From: Thermotogae bacterium
Lineage (GTDB): Bacteria; Thermotogota; Thermotogae; UBA12178
DNA length: 23,188 nt
NCBI GenBank assembly: GCA_003641795.1
Contig: QNAP01000003.1
Location: forward strand, 1-23,188
Reading direction: 5' to 3'
The notes beneath the pieces were generated by a model. That model did no database searches. It had not been told where the DNA came from and was given only the letters and a program-made list of their open reading frames with translations. Below are positions 14,686 through 23,045 of this stretch, piece after piece (position 1 is the first letter of the stretch; the number at the start of each line of letters is the position of its first letter). Made by a program: the position numbers and the translations under genes.

Positions 14686-15478
14686 CACAGAGATCATCGT
14701 TTGCTCTGGAGGCAAGGGGGGGGTTGGAAAATCCCTACTCTCTACGAACTTGGCTCTGGCGCTTGCTCAGTTTGACAAACGGGTCTTGCTCTTCGATGCA
14801 GATGTGGGCTTCGCCAACGACGAACTCTTGTTGGGCGTTTCGGCTATTCGCACTCTGAAAGATTATCTTAAAGGTAAAGCCGATCTTGAAGACGTTCTCA
14901 CCCCCACCAAGTATGGCATTTGGCTTCTGAGTGGGGGAATGGACGTCGAAGATATCCTCGCTTTCAGCTTTGAATCGAAACATCGGCTCGTGGCTGATTT
15001 TTTGAGAGTAGTGGCAAAGATGGATTACGTTGTAGTAGACACACCCGCAGGGTTCAGTGAGCACTTGAGAGGTTTTTTCGAAGCTGCTGATCATCTCTTC
15101 GCTATCACTACCTCGGAATCAACTTCGCTGATGAATACCTACACTTATCTCAAGTATCTGGTGCTCAACGGCTTTGAACCGCAGTATCACTTAGTGGTGA
15201 ACATGGTGAGGGATCTGGAAGAAGGGAAGAGAACCGCCGATAGATTGAAGCAAGTATTTCAGAGATTCGTAGGACTCGAACTTTCGGGAATTTACATAAT
15301 CAAGTATGATAGCACGGTTAAGAAGAGTGTGATTGCCCAAAGACCCTTTGTGGCAGAAAAGACAGCTCGCCAACCCTATTTCACCGTCATGAGAGCCGCG
15401 GCTTCAGTGGTAAAAACGGAGTACAGAGAGAAGCTGAACTTCTTTGAAAGAATGAAGAAACTGTTTGGAGTGGGATGA
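14636..15478 (+). CDS. flhG: MinD-like ATPase FlhG (YlxH/FleN)
   Basis: FlhG is a MinD/ParA-type ATPase that limits flagellar number and stimulates FlhF. In the 280-residue protein the deviant Walker A GGKGGVGKS lies at 25-33, with both lysines, followed by DADVGFANDELLLG near 58-71 and VVVDTPAGFS near 132-141. A short basic N-terminal tail (1-18) precedes the Walker motif; in relatives this tail carries residues that activate FlhF, and a Gln is present at residue 5. A C-terminal amphipathic stretch rich in Lys and Phe could act as a membrane-targeting helix. GTG 14636 has GAGG nine bases upstream, inside flhF, with which it overlaps by 50 bases. Confidence 0.94.
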   Translation: MRKDQAAGLKKSARTDNTEIIVCSGGKGGVGKSLLSTNLALALAQFDKRVLLFDADVGFANDELLLGVSAIRTLKDYLKGKADLEDVLTPTKYGIWLLSGGMDVEDILAFSFESKHRLVADFLRVVAKMDYVVVDTPAGFSEHLRGFFEAADHLFAITTSESTSLMNTYTYLKYLVLNGFEPQYHLVVNMVRDLEEGKRTADRLKQVFQRFVGLELSGIYIIKYDSTVKKSVIAQRPFVAEKTARQPYFTVMRAAASVVKTEYREKLNFFERMKKLFGVG

Positions 15479-15479
15479 A

Positions 15480-16094
15480 TTGATACTTGCGGCGGAGATC
15501 CAAAGGTTTCTCGAACCCGGCACCTCGGCACAATTTGAATTGGCGAATCACAGCTACGACTGCCGTATCTTAGATGTCAACCTGCACTCGAAAACCGTTG
15601 AATTGGTTCTCGACAGAGTGGAAAAGCTACCCGAGGACATCATCGGCAGTGAGGTTCAAATGGAGGTAAGGGGAGACTGGTATAGTCTGAAGATCCCAGC
15701 TCGAGTGGAAACGGTTGTTGAGCGCTCTTTCGGTGTCGTTGTCTTGCTACACATTGGGGAACGGATCATCGTTTCCAAGAAACGGAGGTTCGCGCGATAT
15801 CCAGTCTTGATAAAGACCAAAGTAAACACCGAAGGAAATAATGAGCAAGGAGACTGCGTGGTGATCGACATTTCTACAAACGGCCTCGGGTTGATCTGTG
15901 AGGGGTTCTCAAAAGCTCCTCAAAAACTTTCAGTCCCGCTCGATGATGGTACTGTGAAAGCAAATGTGAGAGCGATCAGAAGAATAGGTTGGATGTATAA
16001 AATCGGGGCACAAGCAGAGAGCGGGCAAAACGCGCTTGAAGCTATAGTGGAAAAAGCGAAACAAACGCTTAAAAAGAGAGGACTGGATCTGTGA
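15480..16094 (+). CDS. PilZ-domain protein, YcgR-like (first of two)
   Basis: This is a protein of about 204 residues: an N-terminal beta-rich domain of the YcgR type (about 1-95) and a C-terminal PilZ domain that binds cyclic-di-GMP. Both nucleotide-binding motifs are intact: RxxxR as RRFAR (102-106) and DxSxxG as DISTNG (130-135). YcgR-like proteins act on the flagellar motor or export apparatus when c-di-GMP is high. TTG 15480 is preferred because GGAG at 15467-15470 is correctly spaced; a TTG at 15465 would overlap flhG but has no ribosome site. Its end overlaps the second PilZ gene as GTGA. Confidence 0.87.
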   Translation: MILAAEIQRFLEPGTSAQFELANHSYDCRILDVNLHSKTVELVLDRVEKLPEDIIGSEVQMEVRGDWYSLKIPARVETVVERSFGVVVLLHIGERIIVSKKRRFARYPVLIKTKVNTEGNNEQGDCVVIDISTNGLGLICEGFSKAPQKLSVPLDDGTVKANVRAIRRIGWMYKIGAQAESGQNALEAIVEKAKQTLKKRGLDL

Positions 16095-16768
16095 ATGCCA
16101 GAAACTTCTATGTCGAGAAGCTCAAATCACTGGATGTGATAAAACCGGGGATGAACCTCGAGCTGGAAACGGACGATCCCGAAGTAGCGGGAGTCTACAG
16201 GAGTACCGTTCACGACGTGGCGGGTGAAGGAAGGGTCCTCAAAATAGGCATGCCCACGTTGGGTGGCAGAGTTGTCCCTTTGCCAAAGGGTACACGTCTG
16301 TACGTGAGGGTACCAGATCGAGGAGCTCTTTACACCTTCTATTCGACCGTTCTGGGTTATAGAAAAGACGAGGAAGGTTTTTACGTCACATTCATCACAC
16401 TGCCTGGCATCGTGAACAAAGTCCAGCGACGTCGCTTCGTCCGCATACCGGTTGTAGTAGATGGGATCTTCAAGCTTACCGAAACAGAGGAAGCTGTAAA
16501 GTTCGTGACACGGGATTTCAGCGCTGGCGGTGCTGCCATCGTCGCGAGCAAACCTATTCCACTCGACACCGTAGGGACGGTCATCTTCGACTTCAAAACT
16601 AAAAGAAAGATACCACCCCTCAAAGCCCGAGTGGTGAGGGAATTAGGGAAAACAGAATCTGGTGGATGGGCGTATGGTATACAATTTTTGGATGTAGATG
16701 CAGCTATGGAGAGAAAGCTCGTCCAGCTGTCTTTCGAACTCGAGAGAAATCTCAGGAAAGAGGGGTAG
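16091..16768 (+). CDS. PilZ-domain protein, YcgR-like (second of two)
   Basis: This is a 225-residue protein of the same architecture as its neighbour: YcgR N-terminal domain (about 15-105) and PilZ domain. The c-di-GMP motifs are RRFVR (114-118) and DFSAGG (142-147), both matching the consensus, and YGIQFLDVD near 194-202 is the usual PilZ C-terminal strand. Its N-terminal half is more typical of YcgR (GMNLELETDD) than the first copy, and the two are clearly diverged rather than a recent duplication. GTG 16091 overlaps the preceding stop; AGAGG lies eight bases upstream. It ends six bases before the cheC ATG. Likely role: c-di-GMP control of motility. Confidence 0.9.
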   Translation: MNARNFYVEKLKSLDVIKPGMNLELETDDPEVAGVYRSTVHDVAGEGRVLKIGMPTLGGRVVPLPKGTRLYVRVPDRGALYTFYSTVLGYRKDEEGFYVTFITLPGIVNKVQRRRFVRIPVVVDGIFKLTETEEAVKFVTRDFSAGGAAIVASKPIPLDTVGTVIFDFKTKRKIPPLKARVVRELGKTESGGWAYGIQFLDVDAAMERKLVQLSFELERNLRKEG

Positions 16769-16773
16769 TGACC

Positions 16774-17418
16774 ATGAACGAAGATGCTGGCGGTATAGTG
16801 CTCAACGAAGAGCAAAAAGATATGTTGAAGGAGTTTGGTAACATAGGGGCAGGCAACGCAGTGACAGCTCTCTCGATGCTTTTAAACACCAAAGTCACCA
16901 TAAATGTTCCGGGTGTGGAAATCATTCCCCTTGCCAAACTTCCACTTTACTTCGAAGATCCTTACGAGCTCGTTGCAGGCGCGGCTATGCACGCCTCAGG
17001 TGATGCGGAAGGAACGTTCCTATTGATACTCGATTCAGAAGCGACGAAAAAAGTCTTGGAAATCCTTTTGGGTACTCCCCCCGCATCTCTCACTGAACTT
17101 AGCGAGATGGAGCAATCAGCCCTTGGAGAGATAGGTAACATCATGTGCGGTTCTTATTTGGTTGCCCTGTCGAACTTCACAAATCTTAACCTGGAAAGCA
17201 CTCCCCCAGTTGTACTGTTGGATATGATAAGTGGCATAGTCACAGAGGCCGCTTTGGTTACGGTGGGTAAAGAGTTCGAAGACAACATAATCCTCGTGGA
17301 AACCGAGATGTCGGCCGACGTGTTTAGTAGAAGCGTTCGAGGGATGATCTTTTTCATACCGGGACCGGGTGCGCTCGAAAGGATTCTCGAGGCCATGGGG
17401 TGGAAACCAGATGCCTGA
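16774..17418 (+). CDS. cheC: CheY-P phosphatase CheC
   Basis: CheC dephosphorylates CheY-P and inhibits the receptor deamidase CheD, linking motor output to adaptation. The 214-residue protein has the two pseudo-symmetric active sites of the CheC family: EFGN (20-23) and EIGN (119-122), each followed by a helix containing Ala-Leu-Ser and later a Pro. Length is close to the T. maritima protein (about 205). The open frame extends upstream to 16666, but ATG 16774 is the sensible start because AGGGG at 16761-16765 lies eight bases before it. Upstream frame is only the shadow of the PilZ gene. It overlaps cheD by eight bases, in keeping with joint production of the two interacting proteins. Confidence 0.96.
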   Translation: MNEDAGGIVLNEEQKDMLKEFGNIGAGNAVTALSMLLNTKVTINVPGVEIIPLAKLPLYFEDPYELVAGAAMHASGDAEGTFLLILDSEATKKVLEILLGTPPASLTELSEMEQSALGEIGNIMCGSYLVALSNFTNLNLESTPPVVLLDMISGIVTEAALVTVGKEFEDNIILVETEMSADVFSRSVRGMIFFIPGPGALERILEAMGWKPDA

Positions 17419-17902
17419 AAAGGTAATCATAGGAATAGGGGAGCTGGCCGCGGCAAAAAATCCCGCAGTTATCATCACGCTGGGATTGGGGTCTTGCGTG
17501 GGCGTGTGTATAAGAGACCCTGTCAACCGTGTTGGTGGAATAGTACACGTGATGCTTCCAAAAGCTCATGAGCCTTCACCAGCTAAACCGGGAAAATACG
17601 CTGACACTGGAATCGCCGCGCTGCTTGCGGAAATCAGACAAAAAGGAGGAACCAGCTCAAAGCTTGAAGCAAAGATTGCGGGGGGAGCTGCCATGTTCGG
17701 CAGTAAAAACAGTGGAAGTATGGATATTGGCAGAAGGAACGTGGAAGCTGTGAAGGAACAGCTGAGACTCCATAACGTTGAATTACTGAGCGAAGACGTC
17801 GGTGGCAATAGGGCGAGGAGTATTGAATACAACATAGAAACCGGGATACTTCTGGTGCGCAAGGTAGGGGGCGGGGAAAAGATCGAAGTGAAAGAGATAT
17901 GA
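17411..17902 (+). CDS. cheD: Chemoreceptor glutamine deamidase CheD
   Basis: CheD deamidates chemoreceptor glutamines and is sequestered by CheC. The 163-residue protein has the catalytic Cys29 in LGSCVGV, His46 in GIVHVMLP and Thr23, matching the Cys-His-Thr set known for T. maritima CheD. SIEYNIETGILLVRK near residues 138-152 is the family's C-terminal signature. The open frame starts earlier, but ATG 17411 is supported by GGGTGG about eight bases upstream and by family length (about 157). It overlaps cheC at its start and fliA (ATGA) at its end. Confidence 0.96.
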   Translation: MPEKVIIGIGELAAAKNPAVIITLGLGSCVGVCIRDPVNRVGGIVHVMLPKAHEPSPAKPGKYADTGIAALLAEIRQKGGTSSKLEAKIAGGAAMFGSKNSGSMDIGRRNVEAVKEQLRLHNVELLSEDVGGNRARSIEYNIETGILLVRKVGGGEKIEVKEI

Positions 17903-18597
17903 AGCCCAACAAGTATGTCTTGGATGCCGAGAAGGTCGCCGAGGATTTTCTTCCCATGGTCAAACGGATAGCGCTGGACGTTCACGCAGCATTACCTCAC
18001 AATGTGGAGTTGGATGATCTCATTCAAGAGGGATTGCTCGCGTTGGTGGACGCTCTCAAACGATACGATCCTTCGAGGGGTGTCAAACTATCAACCTTTC
18101 TCTCCCTGAGAGTGAAGGGTGCCATGTATGACTACCTCCGGCGGCTCGATTGGATGCCTCGCTCGAGGAGACGCGCAATAAAGTGCGTGGAAAGGGCTCT
18201 TGTGGAGCTCTCAGAGATCGAAAATGAACCTCCCACGGACGAACGCATAGCGAAATACTGTGGCATTACTACAGATGCCGTAAAGAAAGCTAAGATGGAT
18301 TTGGCAGCTCGACAGCTGCTTCGGCTCGACGCTTACTTGGAGGGTCACGATCTCCCTTCAGAATCTTCCACAGAAGAGGCGGTGTATCGCGAGATTCTCA
18401 AGGAACATCTTGAGTTGGCGATAAGAAGATTGAGCGAACGCGAACGGCTGATACTCTCTCTCAGGTTTGAAAAAGAACTCAACTTGAGAGAAATCGCGCT
18501 CGTAATAGGCGTAACTGAATCACGGGTTTCCCAACTCTTGAATGCGGCTTTAGCAAAACTCAGAAAGTTTTTGGGATTCGAAGAAGAAGGGGTGTGA
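17899..18597 (+). CDS. fliA: Flagellar RNA polymerase sigma factor FliA (sigma-28 / SigD)
   Basis: FliA directs RNA polymerase to late flagellar and chemotaxis promoters. The 232-residue protein has region 2 (about 30-95) with ELDDLIQEGLLALVDALKRY and the FliA-typical segment DWMPRSRRR after it, region 3 (about 100-150), and region 4 (about 175-228). Region 4 contains the helix-turn-helix LREIALVIGVTESRVSQL. It lacks a sigma-70 region 1. ATG 17899 overlaps the cheD stop; only a weak GAAAGAG site precedes it, so translation is probably coupled to cheD. No flgM anti-sigma gene is adjacent. No sigma-28-like promoter (TAAA-N15-GCCGATAA) was found in the window. Confidence 0.95.
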   Translation: MKPNKYVLDAEKVAEDFLPMVKRIALDVHAALPHNVELDDLIQEGLLALVDALKRYDPSRGVKLSTFLSLRVKGAMYDYLRRLDWMPRSRRRAIKCVERALVELSEIENEPPTDERIAKYCGITTDAVKKAKMDLAARQLLRLDAYLEGHDLPSESSTEEAVYREILKEHLELAIRRLSERERLILSLRFEKELNLREIALVIGVTESRVSQLLNAALAKLRKFLGFEEEGV

Positions 18598-18598
18598 C

Positions 18599-18904
18599 GT
18601 GGAACCCATCGATTTACAGACAGTGATCGTAAGGGGAGTGGACGCGGCAACCCAGGTGAGTAACGAGACGAATCAGGCACTCTTGATTCAGCACCACCTC
18701 TCAGCACGACAGGCTGAGCAGATTCGGCGCGAAACCACTCAGGTCACAACGCCGAGAAACGTGGATCAAAAGACCGTACGCACATCCACAGAGGGCGGTG
18801 GGCAACATACATTCTACAGCGGTAGTCGAAGAGAAGGCGGAAGCCGCAAAAAGCGAAGCAGCATGGACGACTTTCGCGGACACATATTGGATGTGAGACT
18901 GTGA
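18599..18904 (+). CDS. Small hydrophilic protein downstream of fliA, function unknown
   Basis: This is a 101-residue protein with no membrane segment. Residues 1-45 (opening PIDLQTVIVRG, then VSNETNQALLIQHHLSARQA) look helical and Gln-rich. The rest is charged, Gly/Ser/Arg-rich and probably disordered, ending SMDDFRGHILDVRL. Short proteins with a similar PIDLQT-type N-terminus and Gln-rich helix occur at the same place after sigD/fliA in fla-che operons of clostridia and Thermotogales; this is from memory of the pattern, not a search. GTG 18599 is one base after the fliA stop, with AAGGGG six bases upstream. It overlaps the next gene by four bases. Coding by context and spacing; function not assigned. 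Confidence 0.75.
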   Translation: MEPIDLQTVIVRGVDAATQVSNETNQALLIQHHLSARQAEQIRRETTQVTTPRNVDQKTVRTSTEGGGQHTFYSGSRREGGSRKKRSSMDDFRGHILDVRL

Positions 18905-19404
18905 ATCTCGCCTACATGTCCACTCTCAAAGAAGATGGGAAATATATCGGGGGAATACTCGTGGTAGACGAGCATACCATACCCGTGGAATTCAAATACA
19001 CAGATCCCTTCCAACCTACACGCCTGCAGAGAGTGCTTTATGGAAAATCTCTTGAGTCTTATCTGGAACATGGCCTGATCTTGAAGAGTCTCCTCCGTGA
19101 GCTGGAAAGCAAGCCAGATTTTCTATTTGTTGACAATCTTGGAGCTGTAGATTTTATCGAGGGAGTCGTCTTTCTTCAAGCCGCGGCACTGGCTGCCGGT
19201 ACCGATCAGGAGACCCCGATGGAAGAAGGGGAGTACATCTTACCACTGAGCAAGGGAAAAGGGTTGAGGATTGTCAGCAAGACTCCCCTGGATTCCCAAA
19301 AGCTCGACACCATCCTGCAATTGGCAAGAGATCAGGATATCTTCGAGCCTTTCACGAGATTGAAGATGGCTCTGAGACTGATCATCTCGGGTGAGGTGGA
19401 TTGA
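18901..19404 (+). CDS. Conserved-looking protein of unknown function in flagellar operon
   Basis: I do not recognise this 167-residue protein. It has a mixed alpha/beta look: strands near 1-35 (GGILVVDEHTIPVEFKYTD), helices near 42-70, and a second half with GEYILPLSKGKGLRIVSKT near 107-125. There is no signal peptide, membrane segment or Cys motif. GTG 18901 overlaps the previous stop, and GGATGTGAG lies upstream at 18888-18896. Its stop overlaps the next gene by four bases. Tight coupling between fliA and mfd suggests co-expression with motility genes, but nothing in the sequence names a role. Confidence 0.8.
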   Translation: MNLAYMSTLKEDGKYIGGILVVDEHTIPVEFKYTDPFQPTRLQRVLYGKSLESYLEHGLILKSLLRELESKPDFLFVDNLGAVDFIEGVVFLQAAALAAGTDQETPMEEGEYILPLSKGKGLRIVSKTPLDSQKLDTILQLARDQDIFEPFTRLKMALRLIISGEVD

Positions 19405-20117
19405 ATCCACTCCGAGATCTTTGGGAAACTCTGAAGCTCGAGCTTAAGGGCCCTACCTGCAAGGAAGCAACGTTGCGAATCCCGATTCCCATCGTTCACA
19501 GACACCATCTGCGGCTTCGTTGTGAAAAGATAGAACCGTCGATGAAGATCGCGGTGAAGTCGTCGAACATAACACCAGAGATTTCGAAAAACACTCTTAG
19601 CGTTACAGATGAACCGTCGATCATGTCATGCATGTTGCAACCCGAAGTTGCTACAGAAAGTCAAAGCTGGTCAACGAGATGTGAAGTTTTAACTGTACCT
19701 GTAGAATTCGGCTCTGCAGAAAGAGTTTCGCACGTGGGGTTCCCCAAAACTCTTAATATCAGGAAAAGGGAGTTGCCGCGTCTTGTTTTGAGAGACTGGA
19801 GAAGAGAGATAGAAACGTGTATCGATCCGGCCCCCTCGGTGAATCTACAGTCTGTCTGGAAAATTCTCCGAGTTCTCCAGATCACGCATTCCAAATCCCG
19901 AATCCGATTCGTTGGTATCTACGAAAGTGTTCCAGCCGATGCGGTGGAGTTCACTGTAGTTGGACGAAAGCTGTGCTTTAAACGACCACCGAAGACGGTA
20001 AATCCCCAGAATCTCATGGTCTTCGAAGAGCGCATCCCATCTGGCAAGGTTAAACTGGTGATCATAAAGTTACGGGAGAGCGATCATGAGTCTTTCAAAA
20101 CTAATAAGCCTCGTTGA
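19401..20117 (+). CDS. Protein of unknown function overlapping mfd
   Basis: This is an unrecognised, basic 238-residue protein. The N-terminal half contains TLRIPIPIVHRHHLRLRCEK near 24-43 and a Ser/Thr-rich, weakly structured stretch (about 48-100). The C-terminal half (about 150-230) looks folded, with SRIRFVGIYESVPADAVEFT and GKVKLVIIKLRE as likely beta strands. No membrane segment or catalytic motif is visible. TTG 19401 is used as start because GTGAGG sits four bases upstream and the four-base overlap matches its neighbours. The 3' end overlaps mfd by 32 bases. It might contribute to motility or be a lineage-specific gene; no function is claimed. Confidence 0.72.
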   Translation: MNPLRDLWETLKLELKGPTCKEATLRIPIPIVHRHHLRLRCEKIEPSMKIAVKSSNITPEISKNTLSVTDEPSIMSCMLQPEVATESQSWSTRCEVLTVPVEFGSAERVSHVGFPKTLNIRKRELPRLVLRDWRREIETCIDPAPSVNLQSVWKILRVLQITHSKSRIRFVGIYESVPADAVEFTVVGRKLCFKRPPKTVNPQNLMVFEERIPSGKVKLVIIKLRESDHESFKTNKPR

Positions 20118-22998
20118 ATCGCGCAGAGGTCCTATATTCGTTGTGGTGAAGGACGAAGCGGCAGCGAGGGAGCTTGCCAACCTTTTAGGTGGAGGCCACT
20201 TCCCCGCACACGACGTCTTCCCCTTCGATTCCTTCCCTCCATCTACAGAGGTAATCAGAGCGCGGCTACAGATCGTCAAATCAGTGATAGAGGGTGAAAT
20301 CAAAACCCTTGTAGGTACGCTGAGAGCGTTTCTAACACCAACCCTGCCGATGGACGCTTTTCGTAACTTTTCTTTTGAACTTCGCAGAGGTAACATCATC
20401 TCCGAGCAACTTATTCATACCCTTCCCATATCCGGATACAGACGTTCTTACATCGTGAGAACACCCGGGCAATTCGCCGTGCGCGGCATGATTGTGGACA
20501 TCTTTGACCTGCCAACTCGCACCCCTTATAGGATAGAACGCGATGGTGACACCATCGTCGAGATAGATCTCTTCGATCCCATGACACAGCGTTCTTCGAA
20601 AAAAGTGGTGTACGCGCAGATCCACCCCGCACGGGAATGGCTCTCGACAAGAGAAACGTACGATGTGGTAGCACGGCGCCTTCAAAACTCGATGGTGGAG
20701 ATGGAAGACCTGGACCCCATATTGGACCGCATGCCCGGAGTAACCCAGGAAAAACCCCACTACTTATGGCAGGATTTTCGGACATACAACATCATTCTCG
20801 TAGATTCAAAGCGATCTTTTGAGGCTCTCGAGGAATTTCTGGAAGAAGTGAACGATTCCATGGTAAACACCACACTCAGAGAAGTGTTCTTGAAATACTC
20901 CTTCGGCAGTGTGAAAGCCTTCCTCGAAGGTGGAAAAGTTACCAAGCTGGAATTGGAAGGTGTTTGGGCGGTCCGCAGAAGTGGCTCACAACCCACACAG
21001 GTAGCGAGCACAGAACTTTCAGAAGAGGACATAGAGGACTTCGAATTCGGTGAGCCTGTCGTGCACGAAGATTACGGCGTGGGTATTTGTGAGGGCGTGA
21101 AAACGATAGGGACCGTCTTGGGAAAGAGAGAGTACCTCGTTGTTCGTTACCGAGATGGGTACGTCTACGTTCCTTTGGACATGTTTCACAAAGTACACAA
21201 GTACATCGGTTCGGGTTTTCTACGACTCGACAGCGTCTCTCCCGCTCCGTGGAAACGACGTGTGGAGAGTGTCAAAAGAGAGCTCGAAGAACAATTCCTC
21301 TCCATTGCCCGCATCTATGCCATGAAACGTATGATCAAAAGGCCCCCCTTTCTTCCCGTTCCGGAGCTTGAGGAAAGTCTCAAGAGCGAGTTCCCTTATC
21401 CCGAAACAGAAGGTCAAAAACGAGCCATAGAAGATGTTCTCTCTGACTTGGAAGGTGAGCACCCCATGGACAGACTCGTTACGGGTGACGCCGGATATGG
21501 CAAAACTGAAGTCGCCATCCGCGCAGCCATGAGAGTGGTGGCCAACGGAGGCCAGGTTGTCGTCCTCGTTCCTACGACCATACTCGCACGACAGCACTTT
21601 CGAACCTTCAAAGAGCGCCTCGGAAAGTTGGGGGTAGAGATAGCGATCCTCGACGGGCGCACTCCTGGAAGCGAGCGAAGAAGGATCTTTGAATCTGCAT
21701 CACGTGGTACCCTCGATATCCTCATCGGAACCCATGCAGTACTCTCAAACAAACTGAGATTTGCAAATCTCGGACTGGTGGTGGTGGATGAAGAACAGCG
21801 CTTCGGGGTAAACCAAAAGGAGAAGCTTCGATGCTTGAAAGAGAAGGTCGACTATCTCTCGATGAGCGCCACACCAATTCCCAGAACGCTCCAGCTGGCA
21901 CTCTCAGGGATCAAAGATCTTTCCATAATATCTACACCTCCTTTGAATCGAAGGCCGGTGATCACTACCGTGGCTCCTTATAGTGAAAACATCGTGCGAA
22001 CGGCCATACTCAGGGAGCTGGAACGCGGAGGGCAGGTTCTCTATGTGCACAACAGGGTTGCAGATTTGGATAGGATCGCGAAACGCGTGTCTCTACTCGC
22101 TCCCCATGCTCGTGTAGGTCTCGTCCACGGAAGGATGGGAAAAGCCTGCATGACGAATGTGGCGGAGAGATTTCACAGACGTGAGATAGATGTTCTGGTT
22201 TCCACTTCCGTTGTTCAATTTGGACTGGATGAACCCAACGCGAACACCATCATTGTTGACGATGCTCACAGATACGGAGTCAGTGATCTCTACCAACTTA
22301 GAGGAAGGGTGGGAAGATCTGACAGAAGGGCTTTCGCCTATTTCTTGTACGACCCGCAACGTGATGGAAAGATACCAAAAGAACGTCTCAAAATGCTCAA
22401 GGAACTCCAAAAACCGGGTAGCGCATTCAGGTTAGCGCTAATGGACCTGGAAGTCAGAGGAGCGGGGGAAATTCTGGGGTTAAAGCAACACGGCAAGATC
22501 GACAGCGTTGGCCTCATTTTCTACAACAAAATGCTTGCAGAGATCGTTCGAGGAATCAAATCAGGGCATCCGGTTACCCACGAAGAGAAAGAGCTTCAAA
22601 TGAGTGGAATCCCCATAGATCTCCTCATCCCACCGGAGTATGTTGAAGATACCTTAGAGCGTGTAAGACTTTACCGCAGGATTTCCGCTTCACAATCCCA
22701 AGACACGATAGAAGACATAGAAAGAGAGCTCAGGGAACGCTTTGGCCCGCTACCAAAAGCTGTGAAAGAACTACTGAGGTACGTTAGAGTAAAGATCGCG
22801 TTGAAAGAGAAGGGTGTCCGTTCGATAGAGTACGACGTCGACCGCAAGAAGCTGGTCCTGGAGTTTTCGGATCTGAGCTCGGTCAACCTTAGAAACTTTG
22901 TGCGTCGAGGGGCAACCATCCAACAGGATCGACTTCTCTTTTCTTCAGTGAAACGCGAGGAGATCCTCAAACTACTGGAAAAGCTGGCAAAGAATTAG
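20086..22998 (+). CDS. mfd: Transcription-repair coupling factor Mfd
   Basis: Mfd removes RNA polymerase stalled at DNA lesions and recruits UvrA for nucleotide excision repair. The 970-residue protein is shorter than E. coli Mfd (1148) but complete in domains. A UvrB-like N-terminal module contains the UvrA-contacting segment GQFAVRG near 128-134. The CarD-like RNA polymerase-interacting domain is at about 318-390 and the superfamily 2 translocase at about 420-780. Walker A is GDAGYGKT (467-474), the DEEQ box is at 568-571, SATPIPRT follows, and RGRVGRSD is at 739-746. The C-terminal TRCF domain spans about 820-950. ATG 20086 has GGGAG seven bases upstream and lies inside the preceding gene, overlapping it by 32 bases. 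Confidence 0.97.
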   Translation: MSLSKLISLVESRRGPIFVVVKDEAAARELANLLGGGHFPAHDVFPFDSFPPSTEVIRARLQIVKSVIEGEIKTLVGTLRAFLTPTLPMDAFRNFSFELRRGNIISEQLIHTLPISGYRRSYIVRTPGQFAVRGMIVDIFDLPTRTPYRIERDGDTIVEIDLFDPMTQRSSKKVVYAQIHPAREWLSTRETYDVVARRLQNSMVEMEDLDPILDRMPGVTQEKPHYLWQDFRTYNIILVDSKRSFEALEEFLEEVNDSMVNTTLREVFLKYSFGSVKAFLEGGKVTKLELEGVWAVRRSGSQPTQVASTELSEEDIEDFEFGEPVVHEDYGVGICEGVKTIGTVLGKREYLVVRYRDGYVYVPLDMFHKVHKYIGSGFLRLDSVSPAPWKRRVESVKRELEEQFLSIARIYAMKRMIKRPPFLPVPELEESLKSEFPYPETEGQKRAIEDVLSDLEGEHPMDRLVTGDAGYGKTEVAIRAAMRVVANGGQVVVLVPTTILARQHFRTFKERLGKLGVEIAILDGRTPGSERRRIFESASRGTLDILIGTHAVLSNKLRFANLGLVVVDEEQRFGVNQKEKLRCLKEKVDYLSMSATPIPRTLQLALSGIKDLSIISTPPLNRRPVITTVAPYSENIVRTAILRELERGGQVLYVHNRVADLDRIAKRVSLLAPHARVGLVHGRMGKACMTNVAERFHRREIDVLVSTSVVQFGLDEPNANTIIVDDAHRYGVSDLYQLRGRVGRSDRRAFAYFLYDPQRDGKIPKERLKMLKELQKPGSAFRLALMDLEVRGAGEILGLKQHGKIDSVGLIFYNKMLAEIVRGIKSGHPVTHEEKELQMSGIPIDLLIPPEYVEDTLERVRLYRRISASQSQDTIEDIERELRERFGPLPKAVKELLRYVRVKIALKEKGVRSIEYDVDRKKLVLEFSDLSSVNLRNFVRRGATIQQDRLLFSSVKREEILKLLEKLAKN

Positions 22999-23045
22999 GG
23001 CATCAACAATATCAGCAACCTTTCTTTCTGGAAGGAAGTGGTGAA
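22999..23045. other. Short spacer between mfd and the right repeat
   Basis: These 47 bases contain a weak hairpin (CCTTTC around 23020 with GGAAGG, loop TTTCT) but no following T-run, so it is not a convincing rho-independent terminator. Nothing else is seen. Confidence 0.5.

Noticed and set aside
16666..16773. N-terminal extension of CheC
   Set aside because: The extra 36 codons are out-of-frame PilZ coding sequence; AGGGG and ATG at 16774 give the family length.
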